Shown here: positions 5,602-10,780 of the stretch, piece after piece
How positions within the stretch are numbered: position 1 is the stretch's first letter
Layout of the letters: each line of letters opens with the position of its first letter
NCBI GenBank assembly: GCA_035644895.1
Contig: DASQNQ010000143.1
Location: 1-10,780 of the forward strand
Length of the DNA stretch: 10,780 bases
Source: Falsiroseomonas sp035644895
Lineage (GTDB): Bacteria > Pseudomonadota > Alphaproteobacteria > Acetobacterales > Acetobacteraceae
Direction: 5' to 3'
The notes under the pieces: generated by a model
Seen by the model: the letters and a program-made list of their open reading frames with translations, nothing else
Databases searched by the model: none
Told to the model about the DNA's origin: nothing
Translations under genes and position numbers: made by a program

Positions 5602-6351
5602 ATGGCCGGCCATTCCCACGCGAAGAACGTCATGCACCGCAAGGCCGTCCAGGGGGCCAAGCGGGCGCGCGCCTACGGCAAGCTGATCCGCGAGGTCACG
5701 GTGGCTGCCAAGTCCGGCCTGCCGGACCCCGCGCACAACCCGCGGCTGCGCGCCGCGGTGAAGGCGGCTCTGACCGCCAACATGACGCGCGACACGGTCG
5801 ACCGCGCCATCAAGCGCGTGGCGCAGGGTGCGGCCGGCGAGGACTACCAGGAGGTCCGCTACGAGGGCTACGGCCCGCACGGGGTCGCCATCATCATCGA
5901 GGCGCTGACCGACAACCGCAACCGCACCGGCGGCGACGTGCGGAGCATCTTCGGCAAGCATGGCGGCGCGCTGGGCGAGACGGGCTCGGTCGCCTTCCAG
6001 TTCGAGCGCAAGGGCGTGCTGCGCTACCCCGCCGCCATCGCCGATGCCGACACCATGCTGGAGGCGGCGATCGAGGCCGGCGCCGACGATGTCGAGAGCA
6101 CCCCGGAGGGGCACGAGGTCTCAACCACGGTCGAGGGCTTCGCCGCCGTCCGCGACGCGCTGGAGGCCCGCTTCGGCACGGCGGAGGAGGGCAAGCTGGA
6201 GTGGTGGCCGAACGTCGAGGTGGACCTCGACGAGGAGCGCGCGCGCGACGTCATGAAGCTGATCGACGCGCTCGACGACCATGACGACGTGCAGAACGTC
6301 TTCGCGAACTTCCAGGTGGACGAGGCGGTGGCGGAACGTCTTTCGGCGTGA
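5602..6351 (+). CDS. yebC: YebC/PmpR family translation factor/regulator
   Basis: Widely conserved cytoplasmic protein, long annotated as a transcriptional regulator. Recent work on YebC and mitochondrial TACO1 supports a role in relieving ribosome stalling at difficult peptide stretches such as polyproline. The product is 249 residues, the usual length. The N-terminus AGHSHAKNVMHRKAVQGAKR (residues 2-21) with KLIREVTVAAKSG is the hallmark of the family. Further signatures are NPRLRAAVKAALTANMTRDT, the acidic/glycine stretch EVRYEGYGPHGVAIIIEALT, DNRNRTGGDVRSIFGKHGG, and the C-terminal DDHDDVQNVFANF. The start has a perfect Shine-Dalgarno. The gene lies 46 bases upstream of ruvC, a neighbourhood common across proteobacteria, and is divergent from the EAL gene, so its promoter should lie in 5474-5588. 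I see no convincing -35/-10 pair there. Confidence 0.95.
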   Translation: MAGHSHAKNVMHRKAVQGAKRARAYGKLIREVTVAAKSGLPDPAHNPRLRAAVKAALTANMTRDTVDRAIKRVAQGAAGEDYQEVRYEGYGPHGVAIIIEALTDNRNRTGGDVRSIFGKHGGALGETGSVAFQFERKGVLRYPAAIADADTMLEAAIEAGADDVESTPEGHEVSTTVEGFAAVRDALEARFGTAEEGKLEWWPNVEVDLDEERARDVMKLIDALDDHDDVQNVFANFQVDEAVAERLSA

Positions 6352-6397
6352 CGCGCGGGCTGCGGCGCAGCGGGCGATTCTCTGTTATCTCCCTTGC

Positions 6398-6916
6398 ATG
6401 CCCATCGTTCGCATCCTCGGCCTCGACCCGGGTCTCCAGCACACCGGCTGGGGGCTGATCGAGCATGACGGCTTCCGGCTGCGCTTCGTGGCCGAAGGGG
6501 TGGTGTCCACCCACGCGGGGGAGGCGCTGGCCGACCGGCTGCTCGCGCTGCACCGCGGCCTCGCCTCCCTGATCGGGGAGTGGACGCCGGATGAAGCGGC
6601 GGTCGAGAACACCTATATGGCGAGGAACCCCGAAAGTGCGCTCAAGCTCGGCCAGGCGCGGGGGATCGTGATGCTGGCGCCCGCGCTCGCAGGGCTGGCG
6701 GTGGCCGAGTACGGGGCGATGGAGGTCAAGCGCGCGGTGGTGGGCAACGGGCACGCCGAGAAGGGGCAGGTGCAGGCCATGGTCCGCCACCTGCTGCCGG
6801 GCGCGCAGTTCCGGCGGGCGGACGCCGCGGACGCGCTCGCCATCGCCATCTGCCACGCGCACCACCGCTCCACGCGCAACGCGCTCTCCGTCGCGGTGGC
6901 AAGGGCTTCGCGTTGA
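6398..6916 (+). CDS. ruvC: Holliday junction resolvase RuvC
   Basis: Dimeric endonuclease that makes symmetrical nicks across four-way junctions during recombinational repair. The product is 172 residues, standard size. The RNase H-like acidic tetrad is intact: Asp10 in RILGLDPG, Glu70 in AAVENTY, and Asp142 and Asp145 in RADAADALAIAICHAH. The family stretch ARNPESALKLGQARG (75-89) follows the second acidic residue, and Tyr73 sits near the position of the junction-stacking aromatic. The ATG at 6398 is chosen because the conserved first strand starts immediately. The frame is open upstream to 6281, but that part overlaps yebC. No Shine-Dalgarno precedes this ATG; instead GTTATCT, resembling a -10 box, lies 7 bases before it. 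The stop overlaps the ruvA start (TTGA). Confidence 0.95.
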   Translation: MPIVRILGLDPGLQHTGWGLIEHDGFRLRFVAEGVVSTHAGEALADRLLALHRGLASLIGEWTPDEAAVENTYMARNPESALKLGQARGIVMLAPALAGLAVAEYGAMEVKRAVVGNGHAEKGQVQAMVRHLLPGAQFRRADAADALAIAICHAHHRSTRNALSVAVARASR

Positions 6917-7542
6917 TCGGTTTGCTGACGGGGCGCGTGGACAGCGTCCATGAGGGCGGATGCGTCCTCGACGTGAACGGCGTGGGCTACCTCGTCGCCT
7001 GCTCGCGCAAGACGCTGGACCGGCTGACGGCGCGGGAAGGGGTGCAGCGCCTGCTGGTGGAGACGCGCGTCAGCCAGGATGCCATCACCCTCTTCGGTTT
7101 TTTCGACGCGGCGGAGCGCGAGGCCTTCCGTGCGTTGGTCGAGGTGAAGACGGTGGGACCGCAGAAGGCGCTGACGGTGCTCTCGGGCCTGACCCCGAAC
7201 GAACTCGCCCGCGCCATCGCGGCCAAGGAGAGGAAGCGCCTGGCGGAGGTGAAGGGCCTCGGCGCCGCGACGGCCAACCGCATCGTGGACGAGCCGGCGA
7301 TGCAGAAATGGGCCGTCGGCCGCGCGACGCCGGAGGAGGACGGCGTGGGCGGCGTGGAGGTCGGCATCGCCGTCCCCGCGCCGGCCGGTGCGGCCGAGGA
7401 CGCGGTGTCCGCCCTGGTCAACCTCGGCTGGCGGCGCCCCGAGGCGGCGGGCGCCATCGCGCGCGCCACCAAGCGGCTCGGCGAGGATGCCGCGCTGCCG
7501 GTGCTGATCCGTGAGGGGCTGAGGGAGCTCTCTCCGCAATGA
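6913..7542 (+). CDS. ruvA: Holliday junction DNA helicase subunit RuvA, TTG start
   Basis: Tetrameric junction-binding protein that loads RuvB and directs branch migration. The product is 209 residues. Domain I has the expected IGLLTGRVDSV start, then VLDVNGVGYLVACS and SQDAITLFGF. Domain II carries two helix-hairpin-helix motifs that are visibly divergent: VKTVGPQKAL (78-87) instead of the usual 'V.GVG.K.AL', and VKGLGAATANRI (113-124) instead of 'v.GvG.KtA.Ri', so the typical basic residue is missing from the second hairpin. Domain III (about 160-209, AAEDAVSALVNLGW then EAAGAIARA) is the normal RuvB-contacting module. TTG 6913 is the only plausible start: it encodes the invariant Met before Ile-Gly and overlaps the ruvC stop as TTGA, with AAGGG 7 bases upstream (6901-6905). 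The stop overlaps ruvB as ATGA. Confidence 0.92.
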   Translation: MIGLLTGRVDSVHEGGCVLDVNGVGYLVACSRKTLDRLTAREGVQRLLVETRVSQDAITLFGFFDAAEREAFRALVEVKTVGPQKALTVLSGLTPNELARAIAAKERKRLAEVKGLGAATANRIVDEPAMQKWAVGRATPEEDGVGGVEVGIAVPAPAGAAEDAVSALVNLGWRRPEAAGAIARATKRLGEDAALPVLIREGLRELSPQ

Positions 7543-8585
7543 GCGACACGGACCGGCTCACCAGCGGGCAGCGGCAGGAGGACGACGCGGCTGAGGGCAG
7601 CCTCCGCCCGCAGACCCTCTCGGACTTCATCGGGCAACGCGCCCTGCGGGAGAACCTGCGGGTCTTCGTCGAGGCGGCGCGCGGCCGCGGGGAGGCGATG
7701 GACCATGTCCTGCTCTCCGGTCCGCCGGGTCTCGGCAAGACCACGCTCGCCCAGATCGTCTCGCGCGAGCTCGGCGTGGGCTTCCGCGCGACCTCCGGCC
7801 CCATCCTCCAGCGGGCGGGGGACCTGGCGGCGATCCTGACCAACCTGCAGCCGCGCGACGTCCTGTTCGTGGACGAGATCCACCGCCTGCAGCCCGCCAT
7901 CGAGGAGACGCTGTACCCCGCGATGGAGGACTTCCAGCTCGACCTCATCATCGGGGAGGGGCCGGCGGCGCGGACGGTGCGGATCGACCTGCCGCCCTTC
8001 ACCCTGGTGGGGGCGACGACTCGCGCCGGGCTGCTGACCCAGCCGCTGCGCGACCGCTTCGGCATCCCGCTGCGGCTCCAGTTCTACGAGCGTGACGAGT
8101 TGTTGCAGATCGTGCGGCGCGGCGCCGACAAGCTCGGCTTCGCGCTCACCGAGGACGGCGCGAACGAGATCGCCAAGCGATCCCGCGGCACGCCGCGGGT
8201 GGCCGGGCGGCTGCTGCGGCGGGTGCGGGACTTCGCCGCGGTGGCCGGGGTCGCGGCGGACCGGAAGCTCGCCGACGAGGCGCTGCGGCGGCTGGAGGTG
8301 GACGCACTCGGCCTCGATGCCCAGGACCGGCGCTACATGCGGCGCATGGCCGAGCACCATGGCGGCGGCCCCGTGGGCGTCGAGACGCTGGCCGCGGCGC
8401 TGGCCGAGAGCCGCGACACGCTGGAGGAGGTGATCGAGCCCTACCTCATCCAGGAGGGGCTGGTGCTCCGCACGCCGCGCGGCCGGGTGCTGGCGGAGCG
8501 CGGGTGGCGGCACCTCGGCATGACGCCGCCGGCCGGCGTGCAGGCGCAGTTCGACCTGCTCGGCCCTGCGGAGGAGGGCGCGTGA
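7539..8585 (+). CDS. ruvB: Holliday junction branch migration ATPase RuvB
   Basis: Hexameric AAA+ motor that drives branch migration with RuvA. The product is 348 residues, standard length. Walker A GPPGLGKTT lies at 61-69 (Lys67), Walker B LFVDEIH at 109-115 (Asp112-Glu113), the conserved beta-hairpin area IIGEGPAARTVRIDLPPFTL at about 137-156, sensor 1 GATTRAG at 158-164, an arginine-finger region LRDRFG at 170-175, and sensor 2 GTPRVAGRLLRRVRDFA at 217-233. The C-terminal winged-helix domain contains EPYLIQEGLVLRTPRGR (300-316). The first 20 or so residues form an acidic, variable leader typical of RuvB. ATG 7539 overlaps the ruvA stop (ATGA). The gene's final codons contain the GGAGGAGGG that serves as ribosome binding site for ybgC. 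Confidence 0.97.
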   Translation: MSDTDRLTSGQRQEDDAAEGSLRPQTLSDFIGQRALRENLRVFVEAARGRGEAMDHVLLSGPPGLGKTTLAQIVSRELGVGFRATSGPILQRAGDLAAILTNLQPRDVLFVDEIHRLQPAIEETLYPAMEDFQLDLIIGEGPAARTVRIDLPPFTLVGATTRAGLLTQPLRDRFGIPLRLQFYERDELLQIVRRGADKLGFALTEDGANEIAKRSRGTPRVAGRLLRRVRDFAAVAGVAADRKLADEALRRLEVDALGLDAQDRRYMRRMAEHHGGGPVGVETLAAALAESRDTLEEVIEPYLIQEGLVLRTPRGRVLAERGWRHLGMTPPAGVQAQFDLLGPAEEGA

Positions 8586-9016
8586 CGCCCGGCCACCGCT
8601 TCCCCATCCGCGTCTACTTCGAGGACACCGACGCGGGCGGCGTGGCCTACCATGCGAACTACCTGCGCTGGGCGGAACGGGCCCGAACCGAATCCTTGCG
8701 TGACATGGGCTTGCCCCATTCGGTTATGATTTCGGATCACAATTCGATGCTCATGGTGCGCCGCATCGAAGTGGAGTATCAGCGGCCTGCGCGACTCGAC
8801 GACGGGTTGATCGTGGAGACGCGCATTCTACGTGCCGGGGGCGCCTCTCTCGACCTGCTGCAGCTCGTGCTGCGGGGGGAGGGGGTGTTGGCACGGCTGA
8901 AGGTGGGGCTGGTCTGCGTGGGGCTGGACGGGCGCGCGATGCGCCTGCCGGAGCCCTGGCGCAGCCGGTTCGGGGAGATCGCGGAGGGGGAGGGGCCGGC
9001 CCCCGCCGCGCGGTAG
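8582..9016 (+). CDS. ybgC: YbgC-type acyl-CoA thioesterase (Tol-Pal associated), GTG start
   Basis: Hot-dog fold thioesterase of the 4HBT family, usually the first gene of tol-pal clusters. Known members hydrolyse short-chain or malonyl-type acyl-CoA thioesters in the cytoplasm, and the link to Tol function is not fully understood. The product is 144 residues. The active-site motif VYFEDTDAGGVAYHANYLRW (residues 11-30) is intact, with Asp17 the expected catalytic residue and His24 the conserved histidine, followed by ERARTE. Later, IEVEYQRPARLDDGLIVET matches the family core. GTG 8582 is chosen because it overlaps the ruvB stop as GTGA and has GGAGGAGGG at 8570-8578. The open frame continues upstream inside ruvB but without family similarity. 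The protein ends in an Ala/Pro-rich tail. Confidence 0.93.
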   Translation: MTPGHRFPIRVYFEDTDAGGVAYHANYLRWAERARTESLRDMGLPHSVMISDHNSMLMVRRIEVEYQRPARLDDGLIVETRILRAGGASLDLLQLVLRGEGVLARLKVGLVCVGLDGRAMRLPEPWRSRFGEIAEGEGPAPAAR

Positions 9017-9055
9017 AGGGGCCCGCCGCGCCATGACCGCGCGGTGCTAGCATCT

Positions 9056-9061
9056 GGGGAG
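9056..9061 (+). promoter_or_regulatory. tolQ Shine-Dalgarno supporting a TTG start
   Basis: GGGGAG lies 7 bases before TTG 9069, ideal spacing. The next in-frame start, ATG 9117, has no comparable site and would remove the extracytoplasmic N-terminal stretch normally present in TolQ. TGCTAGCAT at 9045-9053 resembles an extended -10 box, but no -35 partner is evident. Confidence 0.6.
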
Positions 9062-9068
9062 ACCTGCC

Positions 9069-9836
9069 TTGGGCTCTGGCCTGACCGCGACCGCCCTCGC
9101 ACCGGCGGCGCACGACATGTCGCTCTGGTCGCTGTTCCTGATGGCCGACTGGGTGGTGAAGGCGGTCATGATCGGGCTGCTGCTCGCCAGCATCTGGGTC
9201 TGGGCCATCATCTTCGAGAAGCTGGCCACGATGCGCCGCGTCCGCCGGATGGCCGACGCCTTCGAGGACCGCTTCTGGTCGGGCGGCAGCCTGGAGGCGC
9301 TGCACGACAAGGAGGGCGAGAACCCGACGCATCCGATGGCCGCCGTCTTCGGCGCCGCGATGCGCGAATGGCGCCGCTCGGCCGGCCGCGGCTTCACCTC
9401 CGACATCGCCGTCACGGGCGTGCGGGAGCGCGTGGAGCGCGCCATGATGGTCGCGATCAGCCGCGAGATGGAGCGTCTGGAGCGCTGGATGGTGTTCCTG
9501 GCCACCGTGGGATCGGCCGCGCCCTTCATCGGGCTGTTCGGCACGGTCTGGGGCATCATGCGGTCCTTCACCGCGATCGCGGGCATGCAGAACACCTCGC
9601 TCGCGGTCGTCGCGCCCGGCATCGCGGAGGCGCTGTTCGCCACCGCCATCGGCCTGATCGCCGCCATCCCGGCAGTCGTCGCCTACAACAAGTTCACCAC
9701 CGACCTGGCGCGCTTCGCGGGCCGGATGGAGGGCTTCGCCGCCGAGTTCGGCGCCATCCTCTCCCGCCAGTCCGAGGCCGCCATGGGCGGCGCCCCGGCC
9801 CCGGCCGGCCGCGCGCCCGCGCGCGCGGAGGGCTGA
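9069..9836 (+). CDS. tolQ: Tol-Pal motor subunit TolQ, TTG start
   Basis: Inner-membrane stator protein of the ExbB/MotA/TolQ family. With TolR it forms a proton channel that energises TolA for outer-membrane constriction and integrity. The product is 255 residues from TTG 9069, with three transmembrane segments at about residues 29-49, 142-163 and 187-206. The short N-terminal region leads into HDMSLWSLFLMADWVVK, close to the typical alphaproteobacterial TolQ start. Segments 2 and 3 carry the family motifs GLFGTVWGIM (155-164) and VAPGIAEALFATAIGLIAAI (181-200), which line the ion path. The cytoplasmic loop (about 50-140) includes ERVERAMMVAISREMERLER. The C-terminus is Ala/Pro-rich. Four bases separate its stop from tolR. 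With ybgC upstream, this is the standard ybgC-tolQRA order. Confidence 0.93.
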   Translation: MGSGLTATALAPAAHDMSLWSLFLMADWVVKAVMIGLLLASIWVWAIIFEKLATMRRVRRMADAFEDRFWSGGSLEALHDKEGENPTHPMAAVFGAAMREWRRSAGRGFTSDIAVTGVRERVERAMMVAISREMERLERWMVFLATVGSAAPFIGLFGTVWGIMRSFTAIAGMQNTSLAVVAPGIAEALFATAIGLIAAIPAVVAYNKFTTDLARFAGRMEGFAAEFGAILSRQSEAAMGGAPAPAGRAPARAEG

Positions 9837-9840
9837 GCCG

Positions 9841-10329
9841 GTGGCCGGCGGGCTGATGCGCCCGGGCGGCCGCGGCCGGCGGCATGTCCCGATGTCCGAG
9901 ATCAACGTCACGCCCTTCGTGGATGTGATGCTCGTGCTGCTCATCATCTTCATGGTGGCCGCGCCGATGATGACGGTCGGCGTGCCGGTGGACCTGCCGC
10001 GCACCCAGGCCTCCGCCCTGAACCAGGAGCAGGAGCCGCTGACCGTCTCGCTCACGGCGGACAACAAGGTGTTCCTGCAGGAGACGGAGGTGGCGCTCGA
10101 CGGGCTGGTCCCGCAGCTGCAGGCCATCATGCGCAACCAGCAGCCAGGCCAGGCGGAGCGGCGAATCTTCGTGCGCGCCGACCGGTCCATCCCCTATGGC
10201 CGCGTGATGGAAGTGATGGGCACCATCTCCGCTTCCGGCTTCTCGCGCGTGGCGCTGCTGGCCGAACAGCCGGCGGGGGCGGCGCCGCGTCCGGCGCAGC
10301 AGCCTCGCGCGGGGCAAACGCGGAACTAG
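9841..10329 (+). CDS. tolR: Tol-Pal motor subunit TolR, GTG start
   Basis: ExbD/TolR-family partner of TolQ, with one membrane helix and a periplasmic domain. The product is 162 residues. The key N-terminal motif SEINVTPFVDVMLVLLIIFM (residues 19-38) contains Asp28, the protonatable residue of the channel, and the transmembrane segment extends to about residue 46. The periplasmic domain (about 65-142) shows PLTVSLTADNKVFL, RRIFVRADRSIPYGRVMEVM and GFSRVALLAE, matching the TolR core fold. The cytoplasmic N-terminus is basic (RPGGRGRRH), and the C-terminus ends in a short Pro/Ala/Gln tail. GTG 9841 has GGAGGG at 9827-9832 and lies four bases after tolQ. ATG 9856 is a weaker alternative start. 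Confidence 0.94.
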   Translation: MAGGLMRPGGRGRRHVPMSEINVTPFVDVMLVLLIIFMVAAPMMTVGVPVDLPRTQASALNQEQEPLTVSLTADNKVFLQETEVALDGLVPQLQAIMRNQQPGQAERRIFVRADRSIPYGRVMEVMGTISASGFSRVALLAEQPAGAAPRPAQQPRAGQTRN

Positions 10330-10333
10330 GCCG

Positions 10334-10780
10334 ATGGCGACGCTTGCCGCACCCCATGGGGCGTCCCCGGGCGACGAGCGCATGCAGCGCTGGGTGGGCG
10401 CGTCGGTCGCCCTGCACCTGCTGCTCGCGGCGTCGGCCTGGATCTACGGCGCGGTGAAGCCGCTGCCGCCGCCGGTCGAGACCTCGGTCGCCGTGGAGTT
10501 CGTGGCGCCCGTGCCGCCGCAGCAGGCGCGTGGCGACCAGCCCGCCCCCGCGCCGTCCCCCGTGCGCGATGCGCCCGAACTCGCGCAGGTGCCCGAGCCG
10601 CCGGCGCCGCCGCGGCCTGAGCCGCCGCAGCCGACGCCGCCGCCGCCACCCCCGCCACCGGCGCCTGCCGCCATTCCCGCGCCGCCCACCCCGCCGCCCC
10701 CCGTGGTCGCGGCGCCGCAGCCTGCGCCTCCACCGCCGGCCCCGCCCGCACCCGCACCGCCGCGGCCCGCGCCGCCGCCC
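10334..10780 (+). CDS. tolA: Proline-rich TolA/TonB-like protein, 3' end outside window
   Basis: By position after tolR this is the expected TolA, the inner-membrane protein that spans the periplasm and contacts Pal/TolB. The first 149 codons are visible from ATG 10334, four bases after the tolR stop. A short cytoplasmic N-terminus with MQRW is followed by one hydrophobic segment (about residues 20-40, VGASVALHLLLAASAWIYGA), then VETSVAVEFVAPVP, as in TonB/TolA proteins. The rest is an extreme proline-rich periplasmic stretch (PEPPAPPRPEPPQPTPPP), including eight consecutive prolines at residues 102-109 and further PPPP runs at 120-123 and 132-135. Enterobacterial TolA instead has an Ala/Lys-rich helical domain here, so the visible part is equally TonB-like. 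The C-terminal domain that would decide between the two is not in the window. The high Pro content leaves the DNA almost entirely C and G. Confidence 0.8.
   Translation, partial: MATLAAPHGASPGDERMQRWVGASVALHLLLAASAWIYGAVKPLPPPVETSVAVEFVAPVPPQQARGDQPAPAPSPVRDAPELAQVPEPPAPPRPEPPQPTPPPPPPPPAPAAIPAPPTPPPPVVAAPQPAPPPPAPPAPAPPRPAPPP

Noticed and set aside
6294..6309. Possible SOS (LexA) box near ruvC: GAAC - 8 bases - GAAC
   Set aside because: The alphaproteobacterial LexA site is a direct GTTC/GAAC repeat with 7 intervening bases; here there are 8. The bases also encode the conserved QNVFANF end of YebC, which explains them.
6987..8513. Long minus-strand open frame (508 codons) opposite ruvA and ruvB
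   Set aside because: Antisense artefact of G+C-biased codon use. The plus strand encodes well-recognised RuvA and RuvB across the same bases.
8751..10190. Long minus-strand open frame (479 codons) opposite ybgC, tolQ and tolR
   Set aside because: Antisense artefact with low-complexity Arg/Ala/Pro/Gly sequence; the plus strand has three clear genes.
10590..10780. CCG/GCC-rich stretch as a tandem DNA repeat
   Set aside because: There is no fixed repeat unit. The pattern follows from synonymous proline and alanine codons in the TolA-like coding frame.
1..10780. A novel defence, mobile or biosynthetic system
   Set aside because: All large genes are assignable to core families. No transposase, integrase, toxin-antitoxin pair, CRISPR repeat, retron-like RNA or restriction gene is visible on either strand.

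Overview
The window is very G+C rich bacterial chromosome. Its gene content and order (zapA - 6S RNA - 5-formyltetrahydrofolate cyclo-ligase; yebC - ruvC - ruvA - ruvB - ybgC - tolQ - tolR - tolA) point to an alphaproteobacterium. A member of the Rhodospirillales/Acetobacteraceae (Roseomonas-like) is my best guess, from protein style only. I see no mobile element, CRISPR array, tRNA, rRNA or phage gene, and nothing that looks like an undescribed multi-gene system. This is mostly core genome with a few local oddities.

Layout. (1) Positions 1-955, minus strand: a hypothetical protein of about 149 residues lies upstream of a class I (DhnA-type) fructose-bisphosphate aldolase whose 3' end is outside the window. 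(2) Positions 1060-3236, plus strand: a 79-residue helical protein, the cell-division protein ZapA, a 6S RNA gene (promoter overlapping the zapA stop codon), 5-formyltetrahydrofolate cyclo-ligase, and a YmdB-type metallophosphoesterase that begins with TTG inside the previous stop codon. (3) Positions 3237-3625: no intact gene. The minus strand keeps a short coding-like stretch resembling the middle of a LuxR-type regulator, probably a pseudogene remnant, and contains two strong hairpins. (4) Positions 3626-5473, minus strand: a membrane-bound protein with a degenerate GGDEF and an intact EAL domain, probably a c-di-GMP phosphodiesterase. (5) Positions 5602-10780, plus strand: yebC, ruvC, ruvA, ruvB, ybgC, tolQ, tolR and a proline-rich TolA/TonB-like gene cut by the window end.

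How the genes work together. RuvA and RuvB migrate Holliday junctions and RuvC cuts them. TolQ and TolR form an inner-membrane proton-driven motor that energises TolA to keep the outer membrane tethered during constriction, with YbgC as the usual accessory thioesterase. ZapA supports the FtsZ ring. YebC is a translation factor/regulator commonly found beside ruvC. Several adjacent genes are translationally coupled through 4-base stop/start overlaps (TTGA, TTGA, ATGA, GTGA). The most interesting points are the ssrS promoter/stop-codon overlap, the LuxR remnant, RuvA's divergent helix-hairpin-helix motifs, and the unusual start codons.
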